Below, in pieces: positions 38,529 through 46,728 of a stretch of 64,000 nucleotides of DNA. A model generated the notes under the pieces. It ran no database searches. It was not told where the DNA came from and saw nothing but the letters and a program-made list of their open reading frames with translations. The stretch is from positions 3,426,001 through 3,490,000 of the forward strand of contig NZ_CP039852.1 of the NCBI RefSeq assembly GCF_006228385.1. The letters are read 5' to 3'. A program made the position numbers and the translations under genes. Numbering within the stretch: the first letter of the stretch is position 1; each line of letters begins with the position of its first letter. This DNA comes from Salinimonas iocasae. GTDB taxonomy: Bacteria; Pseudomonadota; Gammaproteobacteria; Enterobacterales; Alteromonadaceae.

Positions 38529-39842
38529 TTACAGCCCGGACTGCATAGGTTTTTTAAACGCCGGCCAGCCTGTCGCAACGGAAATGATACCGAAAACCAG
38601 AAGCATCATTGGATACCAGCAGTATGCTGTTATGGACAAAGGCGAAATCCCCGCGATTGCCGCTGCAGTAAGAAGCTGCGGGCTATAGGGAACCATGCCC
38701 TGACAGGCACAGGAAAAGATATCCAGCAGACTGGCCACCCGGCGAGGATCTGCACTGTATTCATCACCCAAATTTTTTGCGATAGGCCCGGCAGTGACAA
38801 TCGCAATAGTATTATTGGCTGTGGTCAGATCAAGAAAACCTACCAGAGAAGCAATGCTGAACTCTGCACCGCGTTTCGATTTTACCCTGCGCGTTAACAG
38901 CTTAATCAACCAGGCAATACCGCCATATGCTGTCATCAACGCCACAATCCCACCAATAGTTATCGCAATAAGTGCCAGATTTTGCATCCACCCCATACCG
39001 GTTTGAATACTTGCGAATAACCCGAACACATCAAAAGATCCATTAACAAGCCCCACCAGCGCCGCACTTCCAATACCACTGGCCAGCACCAGCACAACGT
39101 TCATTCCGGTCAGCGCACACCCTACAATCACGATAAAGGGTAAAACATTAATCAGCGTGTAGCTCTCTTCGTTCAGTGGCGGCGGTGTGCCAGTGTCAAC
39201 GAAAAACAATAAGGCTGCAGTGATGATTGCCGCCGGTGTGACCACCAGCAAATTGGCTTTAAACTTATCGGTCAGCCTGACATTCTGGCTGCGTGTTGCA
39301 GCAATCGTGGTATCAGAGACAAAGGAAAGATTATCACCAAACATCGCACCGGAAATCACCACTCCCATTAACAGATGTGACGATAACCCCAGCGACTCAG
39401 CCAGCCCTACCCCGATGGGAGAGAGCGCTGTAATGGTTCCCATGGATGTCCCCATGGCAAATGAGATGAAGCAGCAAATGATAAACAGGCCCGGCAACAG
39501 CAAAGACTGTGGCACCCAGCTTAATGCCAGGTTAACGGTGGCATCACGGGCCCCAATATCAATGGTCAGAGAATAAAATGCGCCGGCCATCAAAAAGATA
39601 ATGACGAGCAGAATAATATTGCTGTTGCCGCCGCCCTGACAAAACAGCTGAACCTTTTCACTGATACTTAATGTCTGGCCTTTTGGCTGGAGTAAAAGTG
39701 CAAAACCTGCAGCCAGCATGAATCCAACCAATACGGGCATGGCGGTGATGTCGCTGGTCGCAACACCTGCAAATATAATCAGGCCGACAAAAACAAAAAT
39801 CGGGGTGATACCCAGAATGTTTGGAGATGGAGAGGACTGCAT
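38529..39842 (-). CDS. NhaC-family Na+/H+ antiporter
   Basis: A protein of about 437 residues with eleven or so hydrophobic helices. The motif FAMGTSMGTITALSPIGVGLAE and the segment GAMFGDNLSFVSDTTIAATR are hallmarks of the NhaC / arginine-ornithine-type antiporter superfamily. The open frame extends to a TTG at 39908, but the ATG at 39842 gives the natural N-terminus before the first helix. In a marine organism sodium export is expected; the substrate is inferred. Confidence 0.87.
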   Translation of the reverse strand: MQSSPSPNILGITPIFVFVGLIIFAGVATSDITAMPVLVGFMLAAGFALLLQPKGQTLSISEKVQLFCQGGGNSNIILLVIIFLMAGAFYSLTIDIGARDATVNLALSWVPQSLLLPGLFIICCFISFAMGTSMGTITALSPIGVGLAESLGLSSHLLMGVVISGAMFGDNLSFVSDTTIAATRSQNVRLTDKFKANLLVVTPAAIITAALLFFVDTGTPPPLNEESYTLINVLPFIVIVGCALTGMNVVLVLASGIGSAALVGLVNGSFDVFGLFASIQTGMGWMQNLALIAITIGGIVALMTAYGGIAWLIKLLTRRVKSKRGAEFSIASLVGFLDLTTANNTIAIVTAGPIAKNLGDEYSADPRRVASLLDIFSCACQGMVPYSPQLLTAAAIAGISPLSITAYCWYPMMLLVFGIISVATGWPAFKKPMQSGL

Positions 39843-40107
39843 TGCGCTTACACCAGAATCAAAACTAAAGTCAGCGCAGGAGCCTAGCGCATCTGCCGGT
39901 GCTTTCAAGTAATTACTTAGGCTAAAAAAACGTAAATTATTCTCTAAATTCAGGTGTACCAGCGCAGACTCGCGCTGATAATTACCCGCTTTTGAGATGC
40001 TGTTAAATTAGGATTGAGCAAGTATGCTTAAATTGGTAAATGGCTAAATCTGACGCTGGAGCTATATCGATAGTAATGTTCAACAGCGCTTTATTTCAAA
40101 AAAGCGT

Positions 40108-41148
40108 CTATTTCTCACACTCATTCGGCCAGCCGTACTTCTCAACGTAATCCCGAAGATTCTCAGCATTTTTGGCATACCTTTTATCTTTTTCAAACCG
40201 GTCTTTAACTGATTGGTGAATGGATACTGTGCCCTTACCGTGCGCTATACTTCTCATGTGCTCGCCTCTCAGTCGGTAAAAATGCCGTTTAGAAGGATTG
40301 AGCTTTGGTAATTGGCTGGATGGCGTTGCTTTTGTCCAGTGCAGCTCTAATTCTAATCCGAACTGGCTCGCCTGATTTGCCATCCACTGCATGGGAATGT
40401 GTGAAGCTAAATATCCATTGTCATCAGGTTTGAGGCCACCTCCCACATCACTATGATAGCCGCAAAACCAGGTTTGTTTTAAATCTAAACCAGGTACCGG
40501 ATCCCATATGGACGGCATAAAATCTTCACGTCTCTCATCTATCGCCAGAGCATGACGGGCGACTCGCACATTTTTGCCTAATTTGGTGTCATAAAACTCG
40601 TCACGGTCTTCAAAAAGGCCAAGAAAAGATATGGGAATACCTAATGCGCCAACGGTGTCCCAAACACCCACGAAAAATACTTCGCGGCTTGAGTGACTGT
40701 ATTTTTTGCGAAAGTTTACTGATGTCTCGCCGGAGGGTTTGTTTTGAATCCCGCCTTTTCTATATATGGTGAAAGCGTCTTCAACGCGGTTTGCATGTTC
40801 GCGTTTTAAAATGCCGCAATTATTAATAAGGCCACACAGAGAGCGCACAGTATATGCACCTCGACTAAAGCCAAACAAAAAAAGTTTGTCACCCGCAGTA
40901 TAGTTTTGGATTATATACCGATAGGCATCCTGAATATTTTTCATAACGCCTTTACCCGTAATACCGCCACTTAGGTTGTCGTGATAACTCCCTACTCCCC
41001 AGTCGTAAAACACTTGCTGGGCAGTGCCCTGCTCCGTCATAGGATTGATTGATCTGGCAAACCTCAATACGTTAGTAGGCAAATCTTTTTTTACATCCTT
41101 CTCCGGACGATTCTAGGTTCCATCACTACAAATAACAATATGCTTCAT
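40108..41148 (-). pseudogene. DUF2235 (Tle1-like) hydrolase gene interrupted by an amber codon
   Basis: The minus strand from ATG 41148 encodes MKHIVICSDGT, then TAG (41113-41115), then NRPEKDVKKDLPTNVLRFAR and 324 further in-frame residues. The family motif is DGTWN, so TGG (Trp) has become TAG. Downstream parts are intact: GFSRGAYTVRSL (nucleophile elbow), WDTVGALG and the catalytic-acid/His block GYHSDVGGG. These are signatures of the DUF2235 / T6SS Tle1 phospholipase family. A TTG at 41082 could restart translation but would drop the first strand. The other parts show no frame damage, so the mutation looks recent or is read through. Confidence 0.87.
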
Positions 41149-41167
41149 GAGGATTTCTCCCGCGATT

Positions 41168-41632
41168 TTACGCTGCCATTAGCTCAGACTGGTCTGCATC
41201 CTTTGCTCTATAGAAATCCCAACCTTTTCGCGCGGCGTTGATGATGACGCCAATGACAAAACGAATAGCGATGAACTCTGCAGATTCCAGTAAATACGGA
41301 ATATCGATTTTCTGATTAGCAAGACCCGACAGTCTGCTTATCAGTCGTGTGGCTTCATCATCAGAAAGGCCTTTATCGACACTCCTGACCAGGCCATAAA
41401 TTTCGTTAGGCAAGCTGTCATACAGAAAGCCATCGACCTTGAGAACGACTTTGATAAGGATTTTCTCTTCTGTAGTTTCACCGATAATGGGAACATTGAT
41501 GAGATCATTAAGTCGCTCAGCAAGCGCCTTCACTTCATTCTGAGTCATCTTGCTGCGTTTACCCGGCGGGGCGTAATATTCATCTAAAAGTTGTTTGAAC
41601 TGCTCGTCAGTCAAATCGACAATTTTTGGCAT
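41168..41632 (-). CDS. unknown protein upstream of the DUF2235 gene
   Basis: A 154-residue, predominantly helical protein beginning KIVDLTDEQFKQLLDEYYAPP with no signal peptide. One weakly hydrophobic stretch (EFIAIRFVIGVIINAARKG, about 120-140) could be a membrane helix. No family recognised. It precedes the DUF2235 gene by 19 bases on the same strand, so the two are co-transcribed. Position would suit an accessory or immunity protein, but most Tle1 immunity proteins are exported lipoproteins, so this is a guess. GAGGAG is 10 bases before ATG. Confidence 0.7.
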   Translation of the reverse strand: MPKIVDLTDEQFKQLLDEYYAPPGKRSKMTQNEVKALAERLNDLINVPIIGETTEEKILIKVVLKVDGFLYDSLPNEIYGLVRSVDKGLSDDEATRLISRLSGLANQKIDIPYLLESAEFIAIRFVIGVIINAARKGWDFYRAKDADQSELMAA

Positions 41633-41979
41633 AGTTGCTCACTCCTCATAAACGTTGAGGGCGACCGTAGAGAGACGGGCTAAGCCTGGTCGCACTACTA
41701 CACAAGTTCTTTGTCTCTTTTAGCCAGACAGCAAAGATAGGTCTCACAATAAGTAGGGACTATGTGGCTGTTGTCTCAGTAATACTTACGGCAGGGATAG
41801 ATCTAAATAGTCGAACTGAGATAGGTATATTAATTTGGCGTTGCTATTGATATGTATAGACTACACACTGAAAAGTACCAAATTGGTAAGAGAGAAGTGA
41901 AAGCTTCTGTATAGAATCACACCTCATCTCTTTGGCGTTCATGGTAACGTTAGTAATATAGAGTCAGGGAAGAATACAA
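41633..41979. other. non-coding gap with no recognisable element
   Basis: 347 bases between the divergent 154-residue protein gene and the small membrane-protein gene. AT-rich, with no reading frame, terminator, tRNA or known operator that I could identify. It should hold the promoters of both flanking genes. Confidence 0.6.
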
Positions 41980-42387
41980 ATGGAACCAGACTACTCGACT
42001 TACAGCCTAAGAGATTTATTAGAAGCACGGGAGGCAATTGATAAAGCCGCTCATCCGCTTCGATACTTTAAAATCTGTCAGGAAATAGAGGACAGAGTTA
42101 AGCAGCCCGCTAACGTGAAGGCGTATCACAGCAAAGATTTTTTTGCAGTAATCATTTTTGTAAAAGCCATGATGCTGTTTTCCGGATTTGTCTTTACTCA
42201 TAAGCTATATATTGCATACACAGAAGGGCATATTTCATGGCGAGGACGATCAACATATTATGCAGAACTACATCCAGAAGCCTTTAATCTAGTCGTGATA
42301 ATAATTCTCGCCTTCCTAATTTTTACCTTATACATCGTGTTTACTAATCACTGGACGCGTAGGAATGGTCGGCATCTGAAGCGATGA
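41980..42387 (+). CDS. small two-helix membrane protein, unknown function
   Basis: A 135-residue protein. The N-terminal 50 residues are soluble and helical (YSLRDLLEAREAIDKAAHP), with the pattern Y-S-x-x-x-L-x-x-A-x-x-x-I-D. Two transmembrane helices follow (FAVIIFVKAMMLFSGFVF; FNLVVIIILAFLIFTLYIVF), separated by a polar loop. GGGAAG is 8 bases upstream. I know of no function. Base composition is AT-richer than the core genes. Confidence 0.72.
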   Translation: MEPDYSTYSLRDLLEAREAIDKAAHPLRYFKICQEIEDRVKQPANVKAYHSKDFFAVIIFVKAMMLFSGFVFTHKLYIAYTEGHISWRGRSTYYAELHPEAFNLVVIIILAFLIFTLYIVFTNHWTRRNGRHLKR

Positions 42388-42515
42388 GAGACGAGCTAAA
42401 AACAGTGGACTTATTGTTTGTGTGTGATTTCTCTTACATAAGGGAATAAAACTGAACACTATCCACCAACCGAGAACATTCTATTCAGGGGCAAGCAGCG
42501 TTGCCCCTGATGTGT

Positions 42516-43370
42516 CTACTTCATCGCTTTATCGATATCGCTGGCTTTGTGTCGCTCTTTCAGTTGGGCGTCATCACCCCAGAAACGATTTACAATGATG
42601 CCGCGCTGCACCGCTTTTCGATCCGCGACTTGCTTTGCCCAGCGCATCAGATGTTTATAATCCTCTACCTGTAGAAACTTTGCTGCATCGTATAATTTAC
42701 CCAGAACCAGATTTCCATACCACGGCCAGATCGCCATATCAGCGATAGAGTATTCATCCCCGGCCATATACTCGTTAAATGACAGATGCTTATCCAGTAC
42801 GTCCAGCTGACGCTTGGTCTCCATCGTGAAACGGTCAATCGGGTACTTCATACTGTAGGGAGCGTAGGCGTAAAAGTGACCGAAACCGCCACCTAGATAA
42901 GGTGCTGAGCCAACTTGCCAGAACAGCCAGTTGTTACATTCGGTGCGAGCAATAGGGTCCTCAGGCACAAAGCGTTCAAATTTTTCAGCCAGATACTGAA
43001 GGATAGAGCCCGATTCAAACAGGCGAATAGGTGGGTTCTGGCTATGATCCATCATCGCGGGAATTTTTGAGTTTGGATTAACGTTTACAAAGCCGGTAGA
43101 GAACTGATCGCCGTCACCGATAGAAACAGGCCAGGCGTCATAATTCGCTTTTTTCTCACCGGCTGCGAGTAACTCTTCAAGCATGATAGTGACTTTTTGA
43201 CCATTTGGGGTGGCCATTGAATAAAGCTGCAAATCGTGGTCGCCGACAGGCAAAGCCTGTTCATGAGTTGGGCCGGACGTCGGCCGATTGGTTTTGGAAA
43301 ACTGACTGCCGTCTTCCTTTTCCCACTTCCAGACTTTTGGCGGTGTATAGGTCTCTTTTTCTTTGCTCAT
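42516..43370 (-). CDS. yghU: YghU-like glutathione S-transferase (disulfide-bond reductase)
   Basis: A 284-residue Nu-class glutathione transferase. The N-terminal YTPPKVWKWE is the long YghU extension; the thioredoxin-like domain has TPNGQKVTIMLEEL and SKIPAM, and the C-terminal domain RTECNNWLFWQVGSAP and SIADMAIWPWY. The active-site region ATPNGQKV matches YghU/YfcG, which use two glutathiones and reduce disulfides. The frame is open to 43412, but AGGAG 5-6 bases before the ATG at 43370 fixes the start. Confidence 0.94.
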   Translation of the reverse strand: MSKEKETYTPPKVWKWEKEDGSQFSKTNRPTSGPTHEQALPVGDHDLQLYSMATPNGQKVTIMLEELLAAGEKKANYDAWPVSIGDGDQFSTGFVNVNPNSKIPAMMDHSQNPPIRLFESGSILQYLAEKFERFVPEDPIARTECNNWLFWQVGSAPYLGGGFGHFYAYAPYSMKYPIDRFTMETKRQLDVLDKHLSFNEYMAGDEYSIADMAIWPWYGNLVLGKLYDAAKFLQVEDYKHLMRWAKQVADRKAVQRGIIVNRFWGDDAQLKERHKASDIDKAMK

Positions 43371-43436
43371 GATTGCTCCTGATATTTGCAAACTGTTGAG
43401 CTGGATACGCAAAAGAATGGTGTTTGGTTGTCACAT

Positions 43437-43468
43437 AAAAAAGGCAGATGCTTGTGCACCTGCCTTTA
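43437..43468 (-). terminator. intrinsic terminator of the DUF4382 gene
   Basis: Minus-strand transcript: AAAGGCAG / CTGCCTTT stem with an inner TGC/GCA extension and a run of six T (ATAAAA-AAGGCAG on the plus strand). Lies 42 bases after the DUF4382 stop and before yghU, so the two minus-strand genes are separate transcripts. Confidence 0.85.
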
Positions 43469-43510
43469 TCGAATAAAAGGCGAGCCTTCCGTTGCCCGCA
43501 AACTGGCTGG

Positions 43511-44503
43511 CTAGTTGAAGGTCACTTCTGTGGTTTCACCCACACTTACCTGTGTCTCTTCAACCGCCTGAAATTCGAAGTTTTCATCTGTCTCCGGCTC
43601 GTCCTGATAGGCCAGACAACTAAATGCGACGGTATAGTCGCCTGCTGGCACATAGCCAATCTCGAAGTCATATGTATCTGCTGTTTCATCGTAAACAACA
43701 TTGGCTACCGATAACGGACGTATCTCATCAGATTCTGCGTCAGCATCATCACCCAACAGAGTCGGATCCAGTTCACTGCCTTCATAGAGATAAACCGCGT
43801 TGCCGCTATCCGCATCAGCCTTCACTGAACATGCTTCATCAGTTATCAGTGACATAGGTACGCTGCCACTCAGTGTACCTACCGCATCATTGCTGACCAG
43901 ACGCACACCTCTTGGTTTAAGGAATACCGCGTCCTGCCCCTGGGGGTTAACCAGACTCTTTCGCAGGTCAAACTCTACGGTGAAAATCTGACTGGTTTCG
44001 GGTTGCGCCTCAAAGCCATCGAGTTTCAGTTTTTGGCTGGGTACTTCCAGCGGATAGGTTCCATCGTCCATTACAACAAACGAATCTTCATCAATAACTA
44101 ATCGCAACTGACTGTATTCACCAGAAGGGATCTCTACCTCATCCACCAGATTCGCAAATTTTTCACCCTGAAGCTCCAGCAAATCGAACATGCGTGGGCT
44201 ACCAGATGGGTCCGTAACATCAATCACGACGGGTTCGCCATCACCCACCAGCTCAACTTCACTGAAATACACAACAACCTCAGACGCGTTATCAACGGGA
44301 GCGTCAGATACGTTCAGGGTAAAGTTTGTGATGAAGGTTTCTTCAGAGGTTGAAGCATCGTTATCAACAGCGCCAGAGTCATCACTGCCACCGCCTCCTC
44401 CACATGCGCTTAACAGCGTGACCGAAGACAGGCAGGCCAGAGTAAGCAGCCCTTTTTTAAAACGTGATGCAGTTGCAGACCGAACTGGTAATGGATACAG
44501 CAA
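43511..44503 (-). CDS. DUF4382 lipoprotein
   Basis: A 330-residue lipoprotein. The signal peptide ends in LLSACGGGGGSDDSG (lipid Cys at about 34), a Gly/Ser/Asp linker follows, then a DUF4382 domain starting TLNVSDAPVDNASEVVVYF and containing EVELVGDGEPVV and FDLLELQGE. Acidic throughout. The start is TTG at 44503 with GAGG 8 bases upstream; no ATG is available before the signal peptide. Function of DUF4382 is unknown; surface display is likely. Confidence 0.85.
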   Translation of the reverse strand: MLYPLPVRSATASRFKKGLLTLACLSSVTLLSACGGGGGSDDSGAVDNDASTSEETFITNFTLNVSDAPVDNASEVVVYFSEVELVGDGEPVVIDVTDPSGSPRMFDLLELQGEKFANLVDEVEIPSGEYSQLRLVIDEDSFVVMDDGTYPLEVPSQKLKLDGFEAQPETSQIFTVEFDLRKSLVNPQGQDAVFLKPRGVRLVSNDAVGTLSGSVPMSLITDEACSVKADADSGNAVYLYEGSELDPTLLGDDADAESDEIRPLSVANVVYDETADTYDFEIGYVPAGDYTVAFSCLAYQDEPETDENFEFQAVEETQVSVGETTEVTFN

Positions 44504-44908
44504 ATCAATTTCCTCATGTCAGTTCAAAACAGCTACCTATAGATACACGACAAGTAGATAGCGAATATGCTGAAGAGATAGCGATATCTGTGCCAAAGAC
44601 TAATAGACGCTATTAAACAATAAGTTAGGAGTTTTTTTGTGAAGTGCGATTTGCCTTCGCGTTTTTAAACGTTGCAGACCAGCAACACTTCATGGGGAGA
44701 GAAAAAAATTTGTGAAAATCCGGATAAAAAATACTCAGATTTACCGGTGGTAACAAGCATTAATTTTTGATGCCTCTATGGAGCGTTTCTATATCGTGCT
44801 ATTGCCGCAAGATACAAGGCGGTAAATAAATACTATCAGAAAATAAGCGTAAAACCTGACATTGTAGCCAGATACAGACGTTATTAAAAAGAGTGTATTA
44901 AACAAGAA
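44504..44908. other. non-coding gap between the DUF4382 gene and the maeA terminator
   Basis: About 400 bases, AT-rich, with no coding frame or RNA gene that I recognise. It must contain the DUF4382 promoter. AT-runs such as GGAGTTTTTTTGTGAAGTG occur, but no palindromic operator stands out. Confidence 0.6.
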
Positions 44909-44953
44909 GCGGCCTGAAATGTAAGCGGGTGCTCACCAACTAATTCAGGCCGC
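44909..44953 (-). terminator. hairpin after maeA
   Basis: A perfect 10-base-pair stem GCGGCCTGAA / TTCAGGCCGC with a 25-base loop, starting 21 bases after the maeA stop. On the minus strand it is followed by TTCTTGTTTAAT, a modest U-rich tail. Probable terminator, although the loop is long. Confidence 0.65.
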
Positions 44954-44974
44954 GCCGGTATTATGTAGTCGGGC

Positions 44975-46666
44975 TTAAATGCTCACCCGTTTGTAAGGAC
45001 GATATTCAGGACGCCAGAAATTACGTTCGATGCTGGACATTAGTGCTTCTTCAGTCATCTCGAGGGCTAAATCCTGTTCCATTGCCACTCTGGCAACCGC
45101 GTACGCGATTTGGCGGCTTAAATCGGCAATTTGTGTCAGCGGAGGTAAAAGCTCTCCTGTGCCGGTGTTCGCCATCGGTGATGCAGAAGCAAGCGCATTA
45201 CTGGCAGCCATCAGCATTTCATCACTGATAAGACGAGCTTTGCTGGCAATCACTCCAAGCCCGATGCCAGGGAAGATATAACTATTGTTACACTGCGCAA
45301 TCGGGTAGGTTTTGCCTTTGTACTCAACAGGTCTGAACGGACTTCCTGTTGCAATAACCACTTCGCCATCAGTCCACTCTATAACTTGCTCAGGGCGGGC
45401 TTCTACCTGACGGGAAGGGTTACTCAGCGGGAAGATAATAGGCAGCTCGCAGTTAAGCTTCATCGCTCTGACTACCTGTTCAGTGAATAGTCCGGGCTGG
45501 CCGGATACCCCGATAAGTACATCAGGTTTTGCACAGTTAACCACATCAAGTAGCGACGCGTACTCGCCTGAGAACGTCCAGTCTTCAATTTGTGCCATGG
45601 GCGCAGCAAGTTTCGCCTGGAAGTCGCGCAGGTTTTCCATGCCTTCTGTCACCAACCCGTAACGGTCAACCATGAAGACCTGGCGTCTGGCCTGTTCATC
45701 TGACAAGCCTTCGTGCCGCATCTGCTGAATCAGCATTTCAGCGATACCACAGCCTGCCGAACCTGCACCGACGAATACAACATTCAAATCTGATAATTTT
45801 TGTTCTTTCATCCGGCATGCTGCCAGGATGGTCCCCAATGTCACAGCTGCCGTGCCCTGGATATCATCATTAAAGCAACAAATTTCATCACGGTAGCGAT
45901 TCAGCAGAGGCATGGCGTTTGGTTGTGCAAAATCCTCAAACTGAATCATGACGTCAGGCCAGCGCCGCTTAACGGCTTTGATGAACATATCCACGAACTC
46001 ATCATAATCCTGCTGACCAATACGAGGATGACGCGCGCCCATATACATGGGATCATTGAGCAGCTTCTCGTTATTAGTACCCACATCCAGCATCACCGGT
46101 AGGGTATAAGCCGGGCTGATTCCGCCACAGGCGGTATAAAGCGATAGTTTACCAATGGGTATCCCCATACCGCCGATGCCCTGGTCACCCAGACCAAGAA
46201 TTCGCTCTCCGTCGGTAACGACAATGACCTTTACTTTGCGTTTGGTGGCGTTGCGAACAATATCATCCAGCTGGTGACGTTCTTCCCACGATACAAATAA
46301 GCCCCGTGAAGAGCGGTAGATATCAGAAAACTGTTCACAGGCATCACCTACGGTAGGTGTGTAAATGATTGGCATCATTTCATCGATATGACGCTGTACA
46401 AGGCGATAAAATAAGGTTTCGTTATTATCCTGGATAGCGCGCAGATAGATATGTTTGTTAAGCGGATCGTCAAACGTATTGTACTGCATATAAGCACGCT
46501 CAACCTGCTCTTCGATCGTCTCGAAGCGAGGTGGCAACAGCCCGGTAAGGTTAAAGGACGCGCGCTCTCTGGCGGTAAATGAACTGCCTTTATTCAGCAG
46601 CGGAGTTTCTAGCAATGAAGGCCCGGAATGGGGAATATAAAGATATCGGTTATCGTCTTGTGACAT
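44975..46666 (-). CDS. maeA: NAD-dependent malic enzyme
   Basis: Oxidative decarboxylation of malate to pyruvate. The ATG at 46666 has GGAAAG just upstream and gives 563 residues, like E. coli MaeA (565); an upstream ATG at 46696 is rejected. Motifs: [17 protein letters not shown] (catalytic Tyr), the metal-binding acidic [13 protein letters not shown] and [11 protein letters not shown], and the dinucleotide site [15 protein letters not shown]. Confidence 0.97.
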   Translation of the reverse strand: MSQDDNRYLYIPHSGPSLLETPLLNKGSSFTARERASFNLTGLLPPRFETIEEQVERAYMQYNTFDDPLNKHIYLRAIQDNNETLFYRLVQRHIDEMMPIIYTPTVGDACEQFSDIYRSSRGLFVSWEERHQLDDIVRNATKRKVKVIVVTDGERILGLGDQGIGGMGIPIGKLSLYTACGGISPAYTLPVMLDVGTNNEKLLNDPMYMGARHPRIGQQDYDEFVDMFIKAVKRRWPDVMIQFEDFAQPNAMPLLNRYRDEICCFNDDIQGTAAVTLGTILAACRMKEQKLSDLNVVFVGAGSAGCGIAEMLIQQMRHEGLSDEQARRQVFMVDRYGLVTEGMENLRDFQAKLAAPMAQIEDWTFSGEYASLLDVVNCAKPDVLIGVSGQPGLFTEQVVRAMKLNCELPIIFPLSNPSRQVEARPEQVIEWTDGEVVIATGSPFRPVEYKGKTYPIAQCNNSYIFPGIGLGVIASKARLISDEMLMAASNALASASPMANTGTGELLPPLTQIADLSRQIAYAVARVAMEQDLALEMTEEALMSSIERNFWRPEYRPYKRVSI

Positions 46667-46728
46667 TTTCTTTCCGAATGTTAGTTCAGGCAACAACTCA
46701 TCTGAGCCAGCTCAGGTACAAAAGTGAA

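Noticed and set aside
37000..45000. Prophage or integrative element
   Set aside because: No integrase, transposase, att-like direct repeats or phage structural genes; only scattered accessory genes.
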